From Eubacterium sp. (lineage in GTDB: Bacteria; Bacillota_A; Clostridia; Peptostreptococcales; Anaerovoracaceae): 6,807 nt of DNA. The notes under the pieces were generated by a model. The model was not told where the DNA came from. It did not search any database and was given only the letters and a program-made list of their open reading frames with translations. Shown here piece after piece: positions 1 to 5,255 of this stretch (the stretch's first letter is position 1; each line of letters starts with the position of its first letter). The stretch lies in NCBI GenBank assembly GCA_021769545.1, contig JAETSS010000070.1, positions 1 through 6,807 of the forward strand, in the 5' to 3' direction. The position numbers and the translations under genes are program-made.

Positions 1-704
1 CGGCAGAGCCTGATCTCATCGCGGTGGCGGCGTACGGTCAGATACTCCCAATGGAAGTGCTGGACATACCTGCACGTGGCTGCGTCAATATACACGGCTC
101 TCTCCTTCCGAGATTCAGAGGAGCGGCTCCCATACAGCGAGCCATCATAGAGGGAGACGAGGAAACGGGAATAACGATAATGTATATGGAGGAAGGACTC
201 GACACAGGCGATATGCTGGCAAAAGCGTCGACTCCCATCGGCAGGAAGACGGGACAGCAGCTTCATGACGAACTGGCACAGATGGGCGCGGAACTGCTGA
301 TAAAGACCATCCCCCAGCTTGGAAAGATCCAGGGTGAGAAGCAGAAGGACGATGAGTCCACTTATGCACCGATGATCTCGAAAAAAGAAGGGCATATAGA
401 TTTTTCGATGAAACCGGAACAGATAGAGCGTATCATAAGAGCCTTCGATCCATGGCCCGGCGCATATGCGTACTACGGCGACCGAATGATGAAGCTGTGG
501 AAGGCGGAAGCGGCAGGCATCGGGACGGATGCCGCAGACGCTGCAGACGGAAGCGTATTGAAGGCTGATGCGGACGGTATCGATATCGCTGCAGGAGGGG
601 AAGTCCTGAGAGTGACGCAGATACAGATGCCGGGTAAAAAAAGAGTTGTCGTAAAGGAATATTTAAAGGGCAATTCCATTGAAATCGGTACGGTTTTAGG
701 ATAA
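1..704 (+). CDS. fmt: Methionyl-tRNA formyltransferase, 5' end missing
   Basis: Fmt transfers a formyl group from 10-formyltetrahydrofolate to Met-tRNA(fMet) in the cytoplasm, making the initiator tRNA used by bacterial ribosomes. The reading frame is open from the left edge: the codons before the GTG at 24 read EPDLIAV and continue into AAYGQILP, a conserved Fmt stretch, so that GTG is an internal Val and not a start. About 233 residues are present of a family length near 310; the N-terminal ~80 lie upstream. The catalytic Asn-x-His is at 87-95 (NIHGS), followed by the formyl-folate site signature SLLPRFRGAAPI, and the catalytic Asp lies in GLDTGDM (codon 201-203). The C-terminal OB-like tRNA-binding domain follows, with the typical LRVTQIQMPGKKRV near the end. 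An Ala/Asp-rich patch (about 510-580) is the only irregular part. It ends 21 bases before the metallopeptidase gene. Identification is secure; def or priA would be expected further upstream by family context. Confidence 0.97.
   Translation, partial: AEPDLIAVAAYGQILPMEVLDIPARGCVNIHGSLLPRFRGAAPIQRAIIEGDEETGITIMYMEEGLDTGDMLAKASTPIGRKTGQQLHDELAQMGAELLIKTIPQLGKIQGEKQKDDESTYAPMISKKEGHIDFSMKPEQIERIIRAFDPWPGAYAYYGDRMMKLWKAEAAGIGTDAADAADGSVLKADADGIDIAAGGEVLRVTQIQMPGKKRVVVKEYLKGNSIEIGTVLG
534..549 (+). repeat. Short tandem repeat, 9-base period, inside fmt
   Basis: GCAGACG occurs at 534-540 and again at 543-549, exactly nine bases apart and in frame, giving the protein run DAADAAD. It lies at the link between the Fmt catalytic domain and the C-terminal domain core. 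The period is a whole number of codons, so copy-number change would keep the frame. Confidence 0.6.
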
Positions 705-713
705 AATGATAAT

Positions 714-718
714 GGAGG
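714..718 (+). promoter_or_regulatory. Ribosome binding site of the metallopeptidase gene
   Basis: GGAGG lies seven bases before the ATG at 726, standard Firmicutes spacing, and supports that start codon. Confidence 0.8.
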
Positions 719-725
719 AAAGTAT

Positions 726-1430
726 ATGTATTTCGGTATGTTTGATCCTACGGTGATATTACTGATCCCCGCCATCATCTTTACGTTATTTGCACAGAGC
801 AAGGTAAAGAGCGCCTACAGAAAATATCTGGGCGTGGCCAACAGACGGGGCATAACGGGACGGCAGGCTGCCAGAAGGATACTGGACAGCAACGGTCTTG
901 GCCATGTGAAGATAGAGATGGTAGCCGGGACGCTTACTGATCATTACGATCCTTCGAAAGACATAATGAGATTGTCTGATCAGGTATATAACGGGACATC
1001 CATCGCATCCGTCAGTATAGCGGCCCACGAATCGGGCCATGCCATACAGGACGGGACGGCGTATGGATTTTTGCGGTTCAGAAATGCAATAGCACCTGTG
1101 GTGAGTCTTGTATCTACGGCATCGTGGCCGCTGCTTCTGATAGGCCTTGTGATAATCTGGCAGGGAAATCTTACCACGGGCAATCTGATATTCAATATAG
1201 GCATAATATTCTTCGCGGTTGTGGTGCTGTTCCATACGGTGACGCTGCCGGTGGAATTCGATGCCAGCAAAAGAGCGATAAGGCAGCTTGTTGAGCTTGG
1301 AATAATAGATGAGGCTGAATCGAGAGGTGCCAGAAAGGTATTGTCGGCAGCGGCGATGACATATGTGGCGGCTCTTGCGACAGCGGTAGCTAATTTAATC
1401 AGAATTTTAATGATCAGGAGGCAGGATTGA
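726..1430 (+). CDS. YugP-type membrane zinc metallopeptidase
   Basis: This is a 234-residue putative integral membrane zinc-dependent peptidase of the YugP family (Pfam Zn_peptidase_2). Its substrate is not known to me. The gluzincin-like HExxH motif is clear as HESGH (His101, Glu102, His105) within AAHESGHAIQ. PVEFDASKRA follows at 175-184; Glu177 or Asp179 is a plausible third metal ligand by family pattern, though this is inferred. Hydrophobic segments lie at about 8-23, 125-146, 154-174 and 205-229, so the motif sits in a loop after the first membrane segment. A good Shine-Dalgarno supports the ATG start. The stop codon overlaps the rsmB start (TGATG), suggesting coupled translation. The gene sits among translation and ribosome genes, as YugP relatives do in many Clostridia, but that context does not reveal its target. 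The family call is strong; actual proteolysis is inferred from the motif. Confidence 0.92.
   Translation: MYFGMFDPTVILLIPAIIFTLFAQSKVKSAYRKYLGVANRRGITGRQAARRILDSNGLGHVKIEMVAGTLTDHYDPSKDIMRLSDQVYNGTSIASVSIAAHESGHAIQDGTAYGFLRFRNAIAPVVSLVSTASWPLLLIGLVIIWQGNLTTGNLIFNIGIIFFAVVVLFHTVTLPVEFDASKRAIRQLVELGIIDEAESRGARKVLSAAAMTYVAALATAVANLIRILMIRRQD
1416..1421 (+). promoter_or_regulatory. Ribosome binding site that decides the rsmB start
   Basis: AGGAGG lies eight bases before the ATG at 1430 and only five before an in-frame TTG at 1427. Spacing and codon strength both favour the ATG, which shares its A with the preceding TGA stop. The site lies inside the end of the metallopeptidase coding region. Confidence 0.75.
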
Positions 1431-2722
1431 TGGATGTTAACAGAAAAACAGCGTATTTATCGCTTGTTGATGTGGAATCTAAAAGAGCCTATTCGAACCT
1501 AGCAATAAACCATCAGATAATAATCAATAAGCCTAATTCGCACAGTTTCGTACGTGAGCTGGTTTATGGTGTTTTGGAAAACAAGCTCTTGCTGGACCAC
1601 TATATCGACCAGCTTGTTAAGAACGGTATAGGAAGTCTCAAAACACCGGAGCTGAACATAATAAGGATGGGTATTTACCAGCTTGGCTATATGGACTCTG
1701 TTCCGGAATATGCAGCCGTCAACGAGAGCGTGGTGCTGGCGAAAAAATACTGCAGGAGCAAAAGCGGTCTCGTAAACGGAGTGCTCAGAGAGTATCTCAA
1801 CAAGAAGCTGCAGCTCAGTCTTCCAGACAGAAGCGAGGACGAAGTGAAGTATCTGTCGGTGAAATATTCGTATGCACCTTGGATAGTAGAGCTTTGGCTG
1901 GAATACTACAGCACTGACTTCGTGGAGTCGTTGCTGGCGGCAGGCAACGAAACACCTCCTATGACGGTCAGACTCAACTGGCTTAGAGTGATGAAGCGCG
2001 ACCTGATAAACAAGCTCAGGGAAAAGAATTATGAAGTAGAGGAAGGGAAGCTGTGCCAGAATGCGCTGAACATAAAAGGCAGCAGGATACTGAGCACGGA
2101 TATGTATAAGCTGGGGATGTTCACACCTCAGGATGAAAGCTCGATGCTGGTGGCCGAAAAGCTGGACCCTAAGCACGGAGAGACCGTAATGGATGTATGT
2201 GCGGCTCCGGGTGGCAAGACGACGGCCATAGCAGAGAGGATGAATAATACGGGAAGGATCATAGCATCCGATATATACAGGCGAAAGCTTGATCTGATAG
2301 ATAAGGAAGCAAAGCGGCTTGGGATAATCAACATAGAAACGAGATCGTGGGATGCCACGAGAGTCGATTCGTCCATGCTGCAGAAGGCTGACAGAGTTCT
2401 GGTGGACGCTCCGTGCTCCGGTCTGGGAGTAGTGAGAAGGAAGCCTGAAATAAAATACAAGGAGCTTACCGAGGAAATGGAGCTACTGCCTAAAAAGCAG
2501 CTGGCGATACTTTCGGCCTCCTCCGGATATGTGAAGCCGGGAGGCAGACTGGTGTACAGCACATGTACGGTAAACCCTAAGGAAAATGAAAGGGTCGTGG
2601 AAGCGTTCCTGAAGAAGAATCCTGCATTTGAAAAGATAGAAAGGACGTTGCTGCTGCCTAACGTAAACGGAACGGACGGATTTTTCATATGCGTGATGGA
2701 GAGAAGCAAAAATCTATTATAA
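1430..2722 (+). CDS. rsmB: 16S rRNA (cytosine-5)-methyltransferase RsmB
   Basis: RsmB (Sun/Fmu) uses S-adenosylmethionine to make m5C in 16S rRNA (position 967 in E. coli numbering). With the ATG start it has 430 residues, the usual family length. Residues 1 to about 135 form a NusB-like RNA-binding domain (RELVYGVLENKLLLD, then PEYAAVNESVVLAKKY and GLVNGVLR). The methyltransferase domain follows: SAM-binding motif I MDVCAAPGGKT (Asp255 region), the next acidic strand IIASDIYRRK, motif IV DAPCSGLG with Cys329, and motif VI YSTCTVNPKENE with Cys379. The two-cysteine arrangement is typical of RNA m5C enzymes: the motif VI Cys attacks the base and the motif IV Cys helps release the product. It ends with the family-typical NGTDGFFIC near the C-terminus. 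The upstream gene overlaps its start by one base; the in-frame TTG at 1427 is a possible but weaker alternative. In B. subtilis rlmN follows directly; here the phosphatase gene does. Confidence 0.96.
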   Translation: MDVNRKTAYLSLVDVESKRAYSNLAINHQIIINKPNSHSFVRELVYGVLENKLLLDHYIDQLVKNGIGSLKTPELNIIRMGIYQLGYMDSVPEYAAVNESVVLAKKYCRSKSGLVNGVLREYLNKKLQLSLPDRSEDEVKYLSVKYSYAPWIVELWLEYYSTDFVESLLAAGNETPPMTVRLNWLRVMKRDLINKLREKNYEVEEGKLCQNALNIKGSRILSTDMYKLGMFTPQDESSMLVAEKLDPKHGETVMDVCAAPGGKTTAIAERMNNTGRIIASDIYRRKLDLIDKEAKRLGIINIETRSWDATRVDSSMLQKADRVLVDAPCSGLGVVRRKPEIKYKELTEEMELLPKKQLAILSASSGYVKPGGRLVYSTCTVNPKENERVVEAFLKKNPAFEKIERTLLLPNVNGTDGFFICVMERSKNLL

Positions 2723-2736
2723 ACGATCCCAAGAAA

Positions 2737-2744
2737 GGAAAGGG
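2737..2744 (+). promoter_or_regulatory. Weak ribosome binding site before the phosphatase gene
   Basis: GGAAAGGG is the best purine-rich match in the 34-base gap, but it is imperfect and ends twelve bases before the ATG at 2757. It contrasts with the clean AGGAGG sites of the metallopeptidase, rsmB, kinase and rpe genes, so this protein may be translated less efficiently than the kinase downstream. The gap shows no hairpin followed by a T-run and no convincing -35/-10 pair. Confidence 0.4.
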
Positions 2745-2756
2745 CAGATAGAGATA

Positions 2757-3485
2757 ATGGTGCAGATAGGATTTAAATGCAACAAAGGTATTGTTCGTGA
2801 AAAAAACGAAGATGCTTGTTTCGTGATCCCCAGCCATGATGTTTATATCGTTGCCGACGGAGTCGGGGGAAACAACTCGGGAGAGGTGGCCAGCAGGACT
2901 GCAGTCAGCGAGATCGCCAGGTTCGTAAACGGCAATGATCTGCGAAGCTGCAAAAGCCCCGAAGATATATTCGGTTTTTTTGCAGAGGCGATAGAGCTTG
3001 CCAACGACAAGATATACAACATGGGTATCGATGACGAACAGAACAGAGGCATGGCTACGACGGTAGTGCTGGCATATATTTATATGGGAGCCGCTTACAT
3101 AGTGAATCTGGGAGACAGCAGAGCATATCTTTTCAGAGGCGGCAGACTCAAAAGACTTACCAGAGACCACACCTATGTCAACGAGCTGATAGACAAGGGC
3201 GTTATCACGGAGGAGGAAGCCGAGAATCACGAGCAGAAGAATGTAATAACAAAGGCGCTGGGAGCGGACGTATTCGTGGCCCCGGATTTCTACAGAGTAG
3301 AGGTATCCAAGGACGATATACTGATGCTGTGCTCGGACGGACTTTACGGAGAGGTGCCGGCAGAGGGGATAATAGACATCCTCAGCGGAGACGGCAATAT
3401 GAACGACACCTGCGCGAGGCTCGTAGACAAAGCCATAGAATCCGGCGGAAGAGACAATATCACAGTAATTTGTTTGAAGATATAA
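2757..3485 (+). CDS. prpC: PP2C-type Ser/Thr protein phosphatase (Stp/PrpC)
   Basis: This is a cytoplasmic Mn/Mg-dependent phosphatase that removes phosphate from Ser/Thr residues added by the partner kinase encoded next. It has 242 residues, the normal size of bacterial single-domain PP2C proteins. PP2C motifs appear in order: REKNEDA with Arg14 and Glu18-Asp19; VADGVGG with metal ligand Asp34; MATTVV; LGDSRAYL with Asp120; TKALG; LCSDGLYG with metal ligand Asp194; and GRDNITVI with Asp233-Asn234. There is no signal peptide or membrane segment. The ATG start is supported because the protein opens with the family-typical IGFKCNKGIVREKNED, although the Shine-Dalgarno is weak. The kinase gene starts 21 bases downstream, the standard phosphatase-kinase pairing in Firmicutes. 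The symbol follows B. subtilis; stp is the equivalent name elsewhere. All catalytic residues are present, so I expect an active enzyme. Confidence 0.96.
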   Translation: MVQIGFKCNKGIVREKNEDACFVIPSHDVYIVADGVGGNNSGEVASRTAVSEIARFVNGNDLRSCKSPEDIFGFFAEAIELANDKIYNMGIDDEQNRGMATTVVLAYIYMGAAYIVNLGDSRAYLFRGGRLKRLTRDHTYVNELIDKGVITEEEAENHEQKNVITKALGADVFVAPDFYRVEVSKDDILMLCSDGLYGEVPAEGIIDILSGDGNMNDTCARLVDKAIESGGRDNITVICLKI

Positions 3486-3495
3486 GAAAAATTAT

Positions 3496-3501
3496 AGGAG
3501 G
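3496..3501 (+). promoter_or_regulatory. Ribosome binding site of the kinase gene
   Basis: A perfect AGGAGG lies five bases before the ATG at 3507. It is a consensus site, noticeably stronger than that of the phosphatase gene upstream. Confidence 0.8.
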
Positions 3502-3506
3502 AAGTT

Positions 3507-5255
3507 ATGAGCAATAAAGTTCTTGCAGGCAGATACGAGCTGTTTGAGCGAATAGGTGAAGGCGGTATGTCTGTAGTATACAAAGCAAAGGATAAGCTGC
3601 TTAACCGTTTTGTGGCCATCAAGATCCTTAAGCCGCAGTTTATCAACGACCATAAATTCATAGACAGCTTCAGAAGAGAATCGCAGGCGGCAGCCAGCAT
3701 GTCGCATCCCAATATCGTGAATATCTACGACGTAGGAAGAGAAGGAAATATCCATTACATAGTTATGGAGCTTATCGAAGGAAAGACACTCAGCGACTAT
3801 ATAAAGGCGCAGGGCTCCATGTCATATCCCAAGGTGATCGCTCTATCGAAGCAGATAGCGGCGGCACTGTCTTTCGCACATAGGAATCACATCATCCACA
3901 GGGACGTCAAGCCCCATAACGTGATGATAACTCCAAACGGCACGGCTAAAATAACGGACTTCGGTATCGCCAAGGCGGTAAACGCAGCAACGATAGTCGA
4001 CAATACTGACGGGATCATAGGCTCCGTCCACTATTTCTCGCCTGAACAGGCAAGAGGCGGATATGTGGATGAAAAGTCCGATATATATTCTCTCGGTATC
4101 GTTATGTATGAGATGCTTACGGGAAGAGTACCCTTTGACGGAGACAATCCGGTAAACATCGCGCTGATGCATATAAACGGCGAGATGGTACCGCCGTCCA
4201 AACTGGTGGACGGAGTTCCGCCCGCTCTTGAGCATATCATCCTGAAATGTACGGATAAGTATCCGGTCAACAGATACGCATCGGCAGACGAGCTCATCGA
4301 AGCTCTCAACAATCTGGAATTCATAGGAAGCGTAGTAGGCGATTCCGTTCTCATGGGCGGAAAGACAGGTACGATACAGGGAATGCGTCAGCAGAACGGC
4401 CCTATCGCCGAGACGGATTACGATGACGGCGAATACGAGGATGAGTACGAAGAAGACAGGAAGAAAAAGAACGGCAAGAAAAAGCCGATGGATAAGAAGA
4501 AAAAGCTGATAATCATAATCGCGGCGGTAGTTGCGGCTATCGTTCTGGGCGTAGTGGTGGCCTTCGCTACAGGTCTTCTGGGAGGCAAGGAGATAGAAGC
4601 TCCGACCTTCAAGAACATGACGCTGGAGGAAGCGCAGCAGGCAGCTGAGGAATACGATATCAAGGTCAAGAAGGCAGACGAGGTAGTAAGCGAAGAGGTG
4701 GAAAAGGGCAGGATCGTATCGCAGGATCCTAAGCCAGGCACCAAGATAAAGACGGGAAGCACCATCAGGGTAAATATAAGCAAGGGCCTGGGAGACGGTG
4801 AAGTCCCTGATCTTGAAGGGAAAATGGAGGAAGATCTGCGTTCATATCTGGAAGCCGCCGGTTTCACTCTTGGAGATGTAACGGAGGAAGCCAGTGAGGA
4901 ACCTGCAGGAACTGTTTTGAGTCAGGATCCTAAGCCGGGCTCCAAGGCGGAAAAGGGCACCGCGATAAACGTAGTGGTAAGCGACGGCTCCAAGGCCAAG
5001 GCTGTAGTGCCTTATCTGGTAGGTAAACCTATCGGAGATGCGCAGGCTGCGCTGATCAATGCAGGACTTAGGGCAGGCGAAGTAAGCTATGACTACAGCA
5101 GTACCTATGCCGAAGGAGAGGTAATGTGGCAGCAGTACGATGCCAATGCCCAGCTTGATAAGGGAACATCGGTGAAGATCAGAGTAAGCAAGGGCAAGAA
5201 GCCTGAACCGCAGCCGACGCAGCCGTCAAGCAGCAGCGAAGAAGATGATGAGTAA
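3507..5255 (+). CDS. prkC: PrkC/Stk-type transmembrane Ser/Thr kinase with three PASTA repeats
   Basis: A 582-residue eukaryotic-like kinase whose family senses muropeptides or lipid II outside the cell and phosphorylates cell wall, division and translation proteins inside. The kinase domain covers about 10-265: glycine loop GEGGMS (17-22), ATP-binding Lys39 in VAIKIL, helix C Glu58, catalytic loop HRDVKPHN with Asp133, DFG 151-153, and GSVHYFSPEQARG (172-184). The activation loop carries Thr162 and Thr167 as likely autophosphorylation sites. An acidic stretch (302-317) and a basic stretch (318-333) precede one membrane helix (about 334-357), giving a cytoplasmic N-terminus. Outside are PASTA repeats at about 362-427, 432-496 and 497-563, then a tail rich in Pro, Ser and acidic residues (564-582). 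Repeats 1 and 2 share SQDPKPG; repeat 3 has a divergent core (WQQYDANAQLDKG). The gene follows its phosphatase by 21 bases, and its last bases overlap the rsgA start. Confidence 0.97.
   Translation: MSNKVLAGRYELFERIGEGGMSVVYKAKDKLLNRFVAIKILKPQFINDHKFIDSFRRESQAAASMSHPNIVNIYDVGREGNIHYIVMELIEGKTLSDYIKAQGSMSYPKVIALSKQIAAALSFAHRNHIIHRDVKPHNVMITPNGTAKITDFGIAKAVNAATIVDNTDGIIGSVHYFSPEQARGGYVDEKSDIYSLGIVMYEMLTGRVPFDGDNPVNIALMHINGEMVPPSKLVDGVPPALEHIILKCTDKYPVNRYASADELIEALNNLEFIGSVVGDSVLMGGKTGTIQGMRQQNGPIAETDYDDGEYEDEYEEDRKKKNGKKKPMDKKKKLIIIIAAVVAAIVLGVVVAFATGLLGGKEIEAPTFKNMTLEEAQQAAEEYDIKVKKADEVVSEEVEKGRIVSQDPKPGTKIKTGSTIRVNISKGLGDGEVPDLEGKMEEDLRSYLEAAGFTLGDVTEEASEEPAGTVLSQDPKPGSKAEKGTAINVVVSDGSKAKAVVPYLVGKPIGDAQAALINAGLRAGEVSYDYSSTYAEGEVMWQQYDANAQLDKGTSVKIRVSKGKKPEPQPTQPSSSSEEDDE
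4722..4745 (+). repeat. Near-identical DNA copy in PASTA repeat 1
   Basis: This 24-base segment matches 4923-4946 in 22 positions, including an identical 14-base core CAGGATCCTAAGCC. The offset is 201 bases, exactly 67 codons, which is one PASTA repeat. It encodes QDPKPG and neighbours. Confidence 0.7.
4923..4946 (+). repeat. Near-identical DNA copy in PASTA repeat 2
   Basis: This is the second copy of the segment at 4722-4745, with two base differences outside the 14-base identical core. The flanking PASTA sequence is much less alike, so the match marks a conserved loop rather than a whole recent duplication. Confidence 0.7.
5238..5244 (+). promoter_or_regulatory. Weak purine-rich site before rsgA, inside the kinase tail
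   Basis: GAAGAAG directly precedes ATGATG (5245-5250) and is the only Shine-Dalgarno-like stretch there. It lacks GGAGG and lies very close to the start, so rsgA probably depends on ribosomes finishing the kinase gene (translational coupling). The same bases encode the acidic end of the kinase. Confidence 0.35.

Noticed and set aside
24..26. GTG as a start codon for fmt
   Set aside because: The frame continues upstream to the window edge with conserved Fmt residues (EPDLIAV), and the preceding bases hold no ribosome binding site.
1499..2176. Minus-strand open frame (225 codons) opposite rsmB
   Set aside because: It is the complement of the rsmB NusB-like region, with no known motif or ribosome binding site of note.
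2128..2709. Minus-strand open frame (193 codons) opposite the rsmB methyltransferase domain
   Set aside because: Its Ser-rich, low-complexity translation follows from the codon structure of the sense gene.
2723..2756. Possible terminator or internal promoter in the largest gap
   Set aside because: No hairpin with a T-run and no recognisable -35/-10 pair can be seen in the 34 bases.
2685..3230. Minus-strand open frame (181 codons) across the rsmB-phosphatase junction
   Set aside because: It spans the only larger gap but mostly mirrors the phosphatase gene; there is no motif and no plausible promoter.
3329..3517. Plus-strand 62-codon frame overlapping the phosphatase end and kinase start
   Set aside because: It is an out-of-frame, Arg-rich reading of the phosphatase C-terminus; the real frame there carries SDGL and GRDN motifs.
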